From Chryseobacterium mucoviscidosis (GTDB lineage: Bacteria > Bacteroidota > Bacteroidia > Flavobacteriales > Weeksellaceae), in assembly GCF_002177115.1 (NCBI RefSeq), contig NZ_MVAG01000122.1:496001-560000 (forward strand): 64,000 nucleotides of DNA. Direction: 5' to 3'. Position 1 is the stretch's first letter, and each line of letters opens with the position of its first letter. Both the position numbers and the translations under genes were made by a program. The notes below the pieces were generated by a model. That model had not been told where the DNA came from. It did no database searches and saw nothing but the letters and a program-made list of their open reading frames with translations. Positions 37,843 to 46,138 of the stretch are shown one piece after another.

Positions 37843-37870
37843 TTTGCAAACGGATAATTTTGTATCTTTG
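37843..37870 (+). promoter_or_regulatory. Bacteroidota promoter for the HPP gene
   Basis: TTTG (37843-37846) and TATCTTTG (37863-37870) form a good -33/-7 pair with a 16-base gap, 7 bases before the ATG at 37878. The transcript would have almost no leader. Confidence 0.6.
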
Positions 37871-37877
37871 AAATGCT

Positions 37878-38483
37878 ATGAAGAAGACAATAAAAAGAAC
37901 ATTTCGGGTTTCTAAATATGTGATTTACAGAGAAACTTTAGTAGACTATAAAGAACATTTCTGGTCTTTTCTGGGAGCGTTTTTCGGAATTGGAATAATT
38001 GCTTTCATCCAGTCGCACACTTTGTCGGCTACAGAAAATATCTTTTTAATCGGTTCTTTCGGAGCTTCAAGTGTTTTAATTTACGGAGCCATTCAAAGTC
38101 CTCTTGCGCAACCGAGAAATTTAATCGGAGGACACGTTCTGTCAGCTTTAGTGGGAGTTACAGTCTATAAAATCGTTCCGGATATTATCTGGCTTTCTGC
38201 GCCTCTGGCTGTTGCTTTTTCCATCGTTTTGATGCAGTACACGAAAACTCTGCATCCTCCGGGCGGAGCTACTTCGCTTATTGCGGTAAGTTCGACTGGG
38301 AAAATTCCGGAACTGGGATATTGGTATGTTCTTTCTCCTGTTCTTTCAGGATGCATGATTCTATTAATTATTGCTTTAATTTTCAATAATATCACTTCGA
38401 ACAGAAGTTATCCGAATCATAACCGGTTTACATATTTACTGAAGAAAAAACACAAACATCCACACAAAATGAAAAAAGTATGA
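37878..38483 (+). CDS. HPP-family integral membrane protein
   Basis: This 201-residue protein has four to five transmembrane helices and the family signature LHPPGGATSLIAV, from which HPP proteins take their name. Related proteins have been linked to nitrite transport in chloroplasts and cyanobacteria, but the role in flavobacteria is unproven. The stop overlaps the next gene's start by 4 bases (ATGA at 38480-38483), so the two are coupled. Confidence 0.85.
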   Translation: MKKTIKRTFRVSKYVIYRETLVDYKEHFWSFLGAFFGIGIIAFIQSHTLSATENIFLIGSFGASSVLIYGAIQSPLAQPRNLIGGHVLSALVGVTVYKIVPDIIWLSAPLAVAFSIVLMQYTKTLHPPGGATSLIAVSSTGKIPELGYWYVLSPVLSGCMILLIIALIFNNITSNRSYPNHNRFTYLLKKKHKHPHKMKKV

Positions 38484-38824
38484 ATTGTCTCGAATGCGGC
38501 GAAAAAATTATTGGCAGATCCGACAAAAAATTCTGTAATGATGCCTGCCGAAACGCCTACAATAACAAACAGAACAAGGATTCCAGCAATCTGATGCGGA
38601 ACATCAATAACAAGCTCCGCAAAAACTATAGAATTCTGACGGAAGTAAATACCGACGGAAAAACAAAAGTTGCCAAATCTAAGCTCGATGGCTTAGGTTT
38701 TGATTTCGATTATATAACGAATCTGAAAGTTTATAAAAACGGATCTGAATATAGATTTATTTACGATTACGGCTATAAACTTCTGGAGGATGATTTTGTT
38801 CTGATCGTAAAAAATCAGGCTTAG
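38480..38824 (+). CDS. Small zinc-ribbon protein
   Basis: The 114-residue protein starts with a Cys4 zinc ribbon: MNCLECGEKIIGRSDKKFC with NDAC (Cys3, Cys6, Cys19, Cys23). The rest is basic with no known domain. It overlaps HPP by 4 bases and so is translationally coupled to it. Function unknown. Nucleic-acid binding is plausible from the ribbon and positive charge. Confidence 0.7.
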   Translation: MNCLECGEKIIGRSDKKFCNDACRNAYNNKQNKDSSNLMRNINNKLRKNYRILTEVNTDGKTKVAKSKLDGLGFDFDYITNLKVYKNGSEYRFIYDYGYKLLEDDFVLIVKNQA

Positions 38825-38844
38825 AAACAACAAAGATTTTTAAC

Positions 38845-39747
38845 ATGAAAGAAACTGTTCTTATCACAGGTGCAAACGGATTGGTTGCCAAAGAATTATC
38901 TAAAAAACTTGAAAAAGAGTATAATGTACGTTTTCTTACGCGAAAAAAACAGAACAGCAACGATTTTGAATGGGATATTAAAAAAGCGACGATCGACGAA
39001 AAAGCTTTTGAGAATGTTTCGCATATCATTCATCTTGCAGGAGCCAATATTTCGGAGAAAAGATGGACTGATGAAAGAAAAAAAGAACTGATTTCAAGCC
39101 GTGTAGATTCTGCAGGTTTGCTTTTAAAAACTCTGCAAAAAAATAATATCAAATTAAAATCCTTCATATCTGCTTCCGGAATCAATTATTACGGAACCAA
39201 AACAACGGAAAAAATTTTTACTGAAAATGATGGTCCTGGAAATGATTTTTTAAGTAAGGTGGTAGTTCTGTGGGAAAAAGCTGCGGATGATTTTAAGGAA
39301 CAAAATGTTGCTGAAAGAGTCGTGAAAATCCGTACTGCGGTGGTGCTTTCGGAAAAAGACGGCGCTTTAAAAAAAATGCTTCCGCCTGTAAAAATGGGCA
39401 TCGGCTCGCCAATCGGAACGGGAAAACAATATATGCCGTGGATTCATATTAATGATATTTGTTCGATTTACGAATTTGCTTTAAAAAATGCTGAACTGGA
39501 TGGTGCATTCAATGCGAATTCACCGCAACATACAACGAATGAAAATCTGACAAAAAATATGGCGGAAGTGCTTCACAAGCCTTTATTTATGCCTAATGTT
39601 CCCGCTTTTGTGTTGAAACTGATGTTCGGAGAACTTTCTGAGGCTTTGCTGGAAGGTTCGAGAGCTTCATCGGAAAAAATTCAGAAAGCAGGTTTTCAGT
39701 TTGAATTTCCGGATCTGAAAGATGCTTTAAAAAATTTATTACAATAA
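38845..39747 (+). CDS. TIGR01777-type SDR/epimerase family oxidoreductase
   Basis: This 300-residue NAD(P)-binding protein begins VLITGANGLVAKELSKKLEK (Rossmann glycine motif). It contains HLAGANISEKRWTDERKKEL and SSRVDSAGLL, typical of the TIGR01777/SulA-like subgroup, and a C-terminal DUF1731-like tail (PNVPAFVLKLMFGELSEALL). The substrate is unknown. It lies 20 bases after the zinc-ribbon gene and probably belongs to the same transcript. Confidence 0.88.
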   Translation: MKETVLITGANGLVAKELSKKLEKEYNVRFLTRKKQNSNDFEWDIKKATIDEKAFENVSHIIHLAGANISEKRWTDERKKELISSRVDSAGLLLKTLQKNNIKLKSFISASGINYYGTKTTEKIFTENDGPGNDFLSKVVVLWEKAADDFKEQNVAERVVKIRTAVVLSEKDGALKKMLPPVKMGIGSPIGTGKQYMPWIHINDICSIYEFALKNAELDGAFNANSPQHTTNENLTKNMAEVLHKPLFMPNVPAFVLKLMFGELSEALLEGSRASSEKIQKAGFQFEFPDLKDALKNLLQ

Positions 39748-39749
39748 GT

Positions 39750-39958
39750 CTGTTTAAACTTTTGTTTAATCGCAAAAGTCACAAAAAATGAACTAAACTT
39801 TTATTTAAAGTTGATCATTACAAATCAAAAAGGGCACAATAGTTTTTAAAAATCTTTGATTTTTATTCTTTTTGAGCATTTTGGTTATTATAGAAATTAG
39901 CTTTAACATTGTCTTTTGTGCCTTTTGTGTTTAATTCTTAAATAGTTTAAACAAGTTT
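39750..39958 (+). repeat. ~200-bp palindromic intergenic element, subfamily 1 copy B
   Basis: Same structure and orientation as the copy at 34.1 kb: CTGTTTAAACTTTTGTTTAA at the left end and TAGTTTAAACAAGTTT at the right, with the 33-base identical block at 39840-39872. It directly follows the SDR stop. Confidence 0.75.
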
Positions 39959-39986
39959 AATAGAAAATATCAGAAGTAAAAAAATT

Positions 39987-40565
39987 ATGAAAACTATATT
40001 CTCACTAAGTCTTTCTTTGCTGCTGTCCATGAATGTTTTGGGGCAGAAAATTGAAAAGGCAGGACCGAAAGACAAAGCCGTAACCGAACATTTTAAAAAC
40101 GATTACAAGAAAAAAAATTACAGAAAATTTGCCGGAACCATTGTTTTGAAGGATAATACAGCAAAATTCAACGATAAAACGATTTTCTTTGATCAATCTG
40201 ATAAAATTACTGAAACGATGCTTAAAGAAGGATTAATCTATCCTCAGCTTTTAACGGAATTTCAGGTTGATAAATTCGAAAACGAAGACAGCGACAGAAC
40301 GCAGAAACGATTTGCAAAAATTCAAAAAAACTGGAAAGATTCTTTTGAAGTCAATAATATTAAACTGAGTGGTGGTTCTGAACTGAGTTTTTTAAGTACC
40401 GATGAAAAGGTTAAGCGTTTTAAAGTGGTCTGCAAAGATCCGAAGTTTCCAAATCTAATGATCTATTATTTTGAATTAACGGATAAAAATGCTACAAAAG
40501 ATACACCCATTCAGGATTTTATTAAAAATTCTAAACTGACACATATTTTCCAGAGAACGGAGTAA
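39987..40565 (+). CDS. Secreted hypothetical protein
   Basis: This 192-residue protein starts with a clear signal peptide (MKTIFSLSLSLLLSMNVLGQ), cleaved after or before Gln as is common in flavobacteria. The mature part is basic and I do not recognise it. It is followed 5 bases later by a membrane protein gene, suggesting a shared transcript and perhaps shared function. Confidence 0.65.
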   Translation: MKTIFSLSLSLLLSMNVLGQKIEKAGPKDKAVTEHFKNDYKKKNYRKFAGTIVLKDNTAKFNDKTIFFDQSDKITETMLKEGLIYPQLLTEFQVDKFENEDSDRTQKRFAKIQKNWKDSFEVNNIKLSGGSELSFLSTDEKVKRFKVVCKDPKFPNLMIYYFELTDKNATKDTPIQDFIKNSKLTHIFQRTE

Positions 40566-40570
40566 AAAGG

Positions 40571-41137
40571 ATGACTAATAACCATAATATCAATGCAAAA
40601 GCATTCTTCAGAAAATATTTTTTGGTAATTATTTTTATTATCATTCTTTTGTTGCAGGATTTTTTTCTCAAACCCTTTGTAAAAGATCTGTATTTAAACG
40701 ACGATATAAAAAATTTCAAAGAGTTTTCATGGAAATACACGGTTTTTATTTTTACTATTCTTGCCGGAATCATTATTTTCATTTCAAGGAAAAGCATTAC
40801 GCTTTCGGCTGTGCCTTTAATTTTATTGGGTTTAATGATATTCGGAATCGGATTTTATTTCGGACTCCATTCTTTGGTGGATAATGCTTTGCTTTTAATC
40901 AATTCAAAAACGAAGAATACGGAAATCAATAAAACTTACGAAGTAATTCATGATAAAGAAAAGAAAGTCTTTTGGCTGAATAATGAAAATTCTATTCATG
41001 ATAAAGAGGATCTTCAAAAAATTAACCGCTATAGAGTTTCAAAAGGTTTAAAAGCTATTTTTGATCTTCAGAATAATGACACGGTAAAAGTAACTTTTAA
41101 TAAAGGATGGTTTGATGTAAATTATCTCGAAAAATAA
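40571..41137 (+). CDS. Hypothetical membrane protein
   Basis: The 188-residue protein has three hydrophobic helices (about 15-35, 57-77 and 80-102), followed by a soluble C-terminal domain of about 75 charged residues. There is no recognisable family motif. It is packed between a secreted protein gene (5 bases) and a zincin-like gene (13 bases). Confidence 0.62.
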   Translation: MTNNHNINAKAFFRKYFLVIIFIIILLLQDFFLKPFVKDLYLNDDIKNFKEFSWKYTVFIFTILAGIIIFISRKSITLSAVPLILLGLMIFGIGFYFGLHSLVDNALLLINSKTKNTEINKTYEVIHDKEKKVFWLNNENSIHDKEDLQKINRYRVSKGLKAIFDLQNNDTVKVTFNKGWFDVNYLEK

Positions 41138-41150
41138 TTACGCTCTGAAA

Positions 41151-41915
41151 ATGTACAATGCGACCAGAAGAAACAGAAATATAGGAACCGAAAATCAAGG
41201 TTTCAGTCAAAATAATAAATTGAAAATTTCAACACCTAACGGAACATTAAAGTCTTTTTACGAAAGAATTGGTAAGCATGAAAAAGAATCTAAAATAATA
41301 AATGGACACGAATTTTTATTTATCATTGAAGAGCTTCGCGAAAACTGTTATCACTCCTGTTCTGTTTCTGATCTTGAAAAGATAATCGAAAATATTCCTA
41401 AAGAAGATTACGGAGATTTAAAGTTTATTGTTTTACGCCAACCGAAAAGAAAGAAGGAAATAATCTCTCCGGTTTGGGGAAGACTTGTTTACAGCTTTGA
41501 GTACGAAAACGAATATTTTCCGGCGATAATTTTAGACTCAATAGATTTAAACAAAAAGTTAATATGGTCTAAAAAACAAAGCATCGAAGATCAGAAAGAA
41601 TTTGAAAGATTAAAAGGAGACGGACATATTTTTACACAAAATAAGAGAAGTTTTATTTCTCAGTTAAATTTAGAGCCTTCAAGAAATACCCAATTGTACA
41701 GAACTTTACTGCATGAATTCGGGCATTATGTTCATTACTTAGAAGTTGTGGAAAGACCTTTTGAAAGTGATGAAGATTATGAGGCAAAAGAAATTCGCGA
41801 TGATTACTACTCAGCTTTATCTAAAGTTGAAAAAGAAACTTTCGCGCACCAGTATGCTGATCGACTGAAGAAAAAATTAACTGAAGAAAAAATAATTCCT
41901 TTTAATAGTCTTTAA
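41151..41915 (+). CDS. Putative HExxH zinc metallopeptidase-like protein
   Basis: The 254-residue protein carries LLHEFGHYVHYLE (His188, Glu189, His192), a canonical zincin site. It is followed about 40 residues later by KETFAHQYADRL, where Glu229 is placed like the third metal ligand of gluzincins. I do not recognise the family, and there is no signal peptide, so a cytoplasmic protease or peptide-processing role is the inference. It clusters with two hypothetical genes and a VOC-family gene on one strand. Confidence 0.6.
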   Translation: MYNATRRNRNIGTENQGFSQNNKLKISTPNGTLKSFYERIGKHEKESKIINGHEFLFIIEELRENCYHSCSVSDLEKIIENIPKEDYGDLKFIVLRQPKRKKEIISPVWGRLVYSFEYENEYFPAIILDSIDLNKKLIWSKKQSIEDQKEFERLKGDGHIFTQNKRSFISQLNLEPSRNTQLYRTLLHEFGHYVHYLEVVERPFESDEDYEAKEIRDDYYSALSKVEKETFAHQYADRLKKKLTEEKIIPFNSL

Positions 41916-41931
41916 TAATTGAAAATCAAAC

Positions 41932-42318
41932 ATGAAAATAAAAAATATAGATCACCTCGTTTTAACGGTTGCAGATATTGAAAAAACGGTAGATTTTTAC
42001 ACCTCTATTCTTGGTTTTGAAGTCTTAGTTTTTGGAGAAAATAGAAAAGCACTGACTTTTGGAAATCAGAAAATCAATCTTCATCAAAAAGGAAAAGAAT
42101 TTGAACCAAAAGCTGAATATCCGACTTGTGGTTCTGCGGATCTTTGTTTTATTTCCGAAACCGACATTCACGAAGTTTTACAGGAACTAAAGGAAAAGAA
42201 TATTGAGATCATAGAAGGAATTGTTGAAAGAACCGGAGCTTTAGGAAAAATACAATCGGTTTATTTCAGAGATCCGGATTTAAATCTGATTGAGATAAGC
42301 AACTACAGTTCATTGTAA
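41932..42318 (+). CDS. VOC-family (glyoxalase/bleomycin-resistance-like) protein
   Basis: The 128-residue protein opens IDHLVLTVADIEKTVDFYTS and ends VYFRDPDLNLIEISNY, the paired beta-alpha-beta-beta-beta modules of the VOC fold with metal ligands His7 and a late Glu. It resembles the widespread VirD4-like/GloA-related small dioxygenase or lyase proteins. The substrate is unknown. It starts 17 bases after the zincin-like gene. Confidence 0.85.
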   Translation: MKIKNIDHLVLTVADIEKTVDFYTSILGFEVLVFGENRKALTFGNQKINLHQKGKEFEPKAEYPTCGSADLCFISETDIHEVLQELKEKNIEIIEGIVERTGALGKIQSVYFRDPDLNLIEISNYSSL

Positions 42319-42439
42319 AATACATTCTCGAAAAAATCCAAATAACTGTTCATTCAGAATAATTTTCTGAATTACTTAAAAAATAAACAAATAATTCCTA
42401 CATTTGTTTAGAAAACAGTTCTTTTACATACTTCATCAA

Positions 42440-42640
42440 ACGGAAAAGGTTTTACGTAAAGTAGATTAATAGGGAATCGTGTGAAAATCACGAGCTGTCG
42501 CGCAACTGTAAGTAATACTTTAAAGGTTTTTATCCACGTATATCCACTGTGTAAACGGGAAGGATGATAAAAGCTGTTACAAGTCAGGAGACCTGCCTAT
42601 TCCGAATTGACAATGCTCTCGCGGTTTGGAGTTTTTTGGT
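42440..42640 (+). promoter_or_regulatory. Cobalamin riboswitch
   Basis: The leader contains the conserved features of a B12 riboswitch: an AGGGAATCGTGTGAAAATCA segment (P3/P4 region), the CTGTCGCGCAACTGTAA core, the GGGAAGGATG block, and the B12 box AAGTCAGGAGACCTGCC at 42581-42597. A GC-rich segment (AATGCTCTCGCGG) with a T-run afterwards could be the expression platform. It precedes metE by about 330 bases, so cobalamin should switch off the B12-independent methionine synthase. Confidence 0.93.
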
Positions 42641-42730
42641 CAGACAGATGATACTTTTTTGAACGTAGCAATCTAAATTTTAATTTGATTTTAATTGCAA
42701 AGTTTTTAATATTAATTTCTTACTTTAAGA

Positions 42731-42799
42731 ATGAAAAAATATTCGCTAACCATCAATACAGCAGTTGTTTTTTGCATCTGTTTCAGAGGATACGGTTAA
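42731..42799 (+). CDS. Possible leader or remnant ORF between riboswitch and metE
   Basis: A 22-codon ORF reads MKKYSLTINTAVVFCICF then RGYG and stop. It looks like a signal peptide, with TAA where a flavobacterial export protein often has Gln. The rest of the frame is not recognisable. It may be a remnant of a TonB receptor gene once controlled by the riboswitch, or chance. Confidence 0.25.
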   Translation: MKKYSLTINTAVVFCICFRGYG

Positions 42800-42972
42800 A
42801 AAATTTTTCATCTTATTGCTGAGAAAAAAGCTTTGTGCAAAACGATAAAATTTCAGAGCATTCTCTTATGTAAAGGGAAAATTGCGTCCTTACTGTATCT
42901 TTACCTCTCCATTCTATTTCCTTCTGCAAAAGCATTGCGAAGCATCAGAAGAACTTTTATACACATTAATTA

Positions 42973-45315
42973 TTGTTTAATTTAAAAGTTTTAAAGAAAA
43001 TGCAAACGCACATTCTTGGCTATCCGCGTATTGGTAGCAACCGAAAACTCAAAAAAGCCTGCGAGCAGTATTGGTCGGGCAAAATCACTTTAGACGAATT
43101 ACTGGACGTCGGGAAAAATATCCGACAAAACAATTGGAAGCTTCAGCAGGAAGCAGGAATTGATCTTATTCCGTGTAATGATTTCTCTTTTTACGATCAG
43201 GTTTTGGATATGACTTTAACTTTAGGCGCTATTCCTGAACGTTATGAAGAGATTGCTCTTAAAAAATCTGAAACGGATCTCTATTTTGCCATGGCAAGAG
43301 GCTTTCAGAAAGAAGGTCTGGACATTACTGCAATGGAAATGACAAAATGGTTTGATACCAATTATCATTTCATTGTTCCGGAATTCCATAAAAATCAGGA
43401 ATTTAAGCTGTTCTCCCGTAAAATTATCAACGAATTTTTGGATGCTAAACAAGTGGGAATAAATGCAAAACCGGTGATCATAGGTTTGTTAACCTATATT
43501 CTGCTTGGGAAAGAAAAGGAGGAAGGTTTCAATAAGCTGGAGCTGGCTCAGAAAATTCTTCCTGTTTATATTCAGATTCTTAAAGAGCTTGAAACTCACG
43601 GAGCAGAATACATCCAGTTTGATGAACCATTTTTAGCATTAGATCTGGATGAAAAATCAAAAGAAACTTACAGTCTGATTTATGCCGAAATAAGAAAACA
43701 GTTTCCTCATCTGAAAATCATTGTAGCTACTTATTTTGAAGGTTTAAGAGATAATCTTTCTCTGGCTGTTTCTCTTCCTGTAAATGTGCTGCATCTCGAT
43801 CTGGTTCGTAGTCCGGAACAGTTGGAGGAAGTTTTAAAAGTAATTCCGGAAACATTGCATCTTTCATTAGGTGTAATTGACGGAAGAAATATATGGAAAA
43901 ATGATTTCGAAAAATCTCTACGCCTCATTAGACAGACAACAGATAAAATAGGCTTGGAGAGAATTTTAATTGCTCCTTCCTGCTCATTGCTTCACAGCCC
44001 TTCTGATCTTGATCAGGAGAACAACGAAAGTGTTTTATCCTCCGAAATTAAACAATGGATGGCTTTTGCTAAACAGAAAGTCTCTGAAACGGTTACCCTG
44101 AAAAAATTAGCCGCAGAAAATCCGGATTATTCCACACTCCTGCTTTTAGCTGAAAATAAAAAAGCCATTGAAAGCCGCAAAACATCACCTCTCATTCATA
44201 ACAGCGAAGTGAAGGATCGTGTAGATGTAACTACCGAGGAAGATGCTAAAAGAAACAAACCTTTCAGCATGCGAAAAATTTCTCAACAGGATATTCTCAA
44301 CCTTCCTTTATTCCCTACAACTACAATTGGCTCATTTCCACAGACGAAAGAAGTTAGAAACTGGAGGGCAAAATTTAAAAAGGGTGAACTGAATGCCAAG
44401 CAATACGATGATCTACTAAAAAAAGAAACTGAAAGAACGATCCGTTGGCAGGAGGAAATAGGAATTGATGTTCTGGTTCACGGAGAGTTTGAAAGAAATG
44501 ATATGGTAGAATATTTCGGAGAACAATTATCAGGATTTGTGTTTACGCAAAACGGCTGGGTTCAAAGCTACGGAAGCCGTTGTGTTAAACCTCCTGTTAT
44601 TTTCGGAGATGTGTACAGACCGAATCCGATGACGGTTTACTGGTCTGAATATGCGCAATCTTTAACGAAAAAATGGGTGAAAGGAATGTTAACGGGACCA
44701 GTAACTATTCTTCAATGGTCTTTTGTGCGTGATGATCAGCCGCGATCTTTAACGTGCAAACAAATTGCACTGGCTATTCGCGACGAAGTGAATGATTTGG
44801 AAAAAGCAGGAATCAGAATTATCCAGATTGATGAACCTGCAATTCGTGAAGGTCTTCCATTAAGAAAATCTGACTGGAAGCATTATCTTCAATGGGCAGT
44901 GGAAGCTTTCAGAATTTCAGCGAGCGGTGTGGAAGATGCGACGCAGATTCATACGCATATGTGCTATTCGGAATTTAATGATATTATTCAGAATATTGCC
45001 GATATGGACGCAGATGTTATTACGATTGAATGTTCCAGAAGCCAGATGGAGCTGCTGAATGCTTTTGCTGATTTCAAATATCCGAACGAAATAGGACCGG
45101 GAGTTTATGATATTCATTCGCCGAGAGTTCCATCGAAAGAAGAAATGGTAGAATTGCTGAAAAAAGCACAAGCAGTTATTCCAGCACAGCAACTTTGGGT
45201 AAATCCCGACTGTGGCTTGAAAACCCGTCATTGGGATGAAACGGAAAAAGCGTTGATTGCAATGGTGGAGGCTTCAAGGGAAGCGAGTAAGTTACTTGCT
45301 GTACAAACTCATTAG
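42973..45315 (+). CDS. metE: Cobalamin-independent methionine synthase
   Basis: MetE transfers a methyl group from 5-methyltetrahydropteroyl-triglutamate to homocysteine. The 780 residues cover both barrels. The start region has THILGYPRIGSNRKLKKACE (the true ATG may be 43000, giving MQTHILGY). The C-terminal barrel has TTTIGSFPQTKEVRNWRAKF, the zinc site with HTHMCYSEF and VNPDCGLKTRHWDE, and IDEPAIREGLP. All motifs are intact. It is under a cobalamin riboswitch, and a terminator follows. Confidence 0.96.
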   Translation: MFNLKVLKKMQTHILGYPRIGSNRKLKKACEQYWSGKITLDELLDVGKNIRQNNWKLQQEAGIDLIPCNDFSFYDQVLDMTLTLGAIPERYEEIALKKSETDLYFAMARGFQKEGLDITAMEMTKWFDTNYHFIVPEFHKNQEFKLFSRKIINEFLDAKQVGINAKPVIIGLLTYILLGKEKEEGFNKLELAQKILPVYIQILKELETHGAEYIQFDEPFLALDLDEKSKETYSLIYAEIRKQFPHLKIIVATYFEGLRDNLSLAVSLPVNVLHLDLVRSPEQLEEVLKVIPETLHLSLGVIDGRNIWKNDFEKSLRLIRQTTDKIGLERILIAPSCSLLHSPSDLDQENNESVLSSEIKQWMAFAKQKVSETVTLKKLAAENPDYSTLLLLAENKKAIESRKTSPLIHNSEVKDRVDVTTEEDAKRNKPFSMRKISQQDILNLPLFPTTTIGSFPQTKEVRNWRAKFKKGELNAKQYDDLLKKETERTIRWQEEIGIDVLVHGEFERNDMVEYFGEQLSGFVFTQNGWVQSYGSRCVKPPVIFGDVYRPNPMTVYWSEYAQSLTKKWVKGMLTGPVTILQWSFVRDDQPRSLTCKQIALAIRDEVNDLEKAGIRIIQIDEPAIREGLPLRKSDWKHYLQWAVEAFRISASGVEDATQIHTHMCYSEFNDIIQNIADMDADVITIECSRSQMELLNAFADFKYPNEIGPGVYDIHSPRVPSKEEMVELLKKAQAVIPAQQLWVNPDCGLKTRHWDETEKALIAMVEASREASKLLAVQTH

Positions 45316-45328
45316 ATATTGATATTTT

Positions 45329-45358
45329 CAGGAGCTTCAGGGCTCCTGTTTTTTGTTT
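45329..45358 (+). terminator. Terminator after metE
   Basis: CAGGAGC (45329-45335) pairs with GCTCCTG (45342-45348), followed by a run of T, 14 bases past the metE stop. Confidence 0.85.
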
Positions 45359-45406
45359 TATTTAAAATAAACTTTATATTTACTCAAAAGTATTATTAAT
45401 AACTAA

Positions 45407-46138
45407 ATGAAAGCTAAAACTCAAAACGAAATAATTCAGGAAATTGTAGAATATTTTAAAGTTTATATTTTTGATAATCATATCAAAGCCTCTTTAAATA
45501 CACATTCAAAATTAAAGAGCTATAATATAAATCCTATTGTTGTTAAATATCTATCAAAGGTTTTAGAAAATAGTTACACATCAATTGGTGTTGCTAAAGC
45601 ATTATTTTATCCCAGAGTTTTGGGAACGTCAATAAATACTTCTTTTGGAACAAGGATACAAAATATGTTTGTAGATTTACAAATTGCAGAAGGCTCATTA
45701 ATTAAGGGAATGGATATCGAATTTATTGATAAAATTGATAATCGTAGAAAATGGTGCCAATTAAAATCAGGACCAAATACAATTAATTCAGAAGATGTAA
45801 AACCATTAATAAAAAAATTTACAGATACAATAAATTTAGCCAGAACCAATAGAGCATTCACTAATGTAAATAATACAGATTTTATTGTTGGTGTACTATA
45901 CGGTGAACAAAGCGAATTAAGTATGCATTATAAGGTTATCGACAAGACTCACCCTGTTGTTATAGGTAAAGATTTTTGGCATAGAGTAACTGGCTTTCCA
46001 AAATTCTATGATGGTCTTGTTGAGGAATTGCATTTACTTATTGAAAATATTGACACTCAAAATTTAATAAATGAGGGTGTTGAAAAACTAGCCGAAGAAA
46101 TCGCTAGTTCTCAACTTTTTAATTTTAAAGAATTATAA
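45407..46138 (+). CDS. Type II restriction endonuclease, EcoO109I-like
   Basis: The 243-residue protein reads like the EcoO109I family (RGGNCCY cutters). Matching regions are GTRIQNMFVDLQ, DIEFIDKIDNRRKWCQLKSG and FIVGVLYGEQSELSMHYKVI followed by GKDFWHRVTGFP. A PD-(D/E)xK-like core can be proposed as Asp103, Gln118 and Lys120 (CQLK), with Gln where Glu is usual. The gene is adjacent to and converges on a cytosine-5 methyltransferase, overlapping its 3' end by 28 bases, which completes a type II system. Specificity in this strain is unknown. Confidence 0.75.
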   Translation: MKAKTQNEIIQEIVEYFKVYIFDNHIKASLNTHSKLKSYNINPIVVKYLSKVLENSYTSIGVAKALFYPRVLGTSINTSFGTRIQNMFVDLQIAEGSLIKGMDIEFIDKIDNRRKWCQLKSGPNTINSEDVKPLIKKFTDTINLARTNRAFTNVNNTDFIVGVLYGEQSELSMHYKVIDKTHPVVIGKDFWHRVTGFPKFYDGLVEELHLLIENIDTQNLINEGVEKLAEEIASSQLFNFKEL

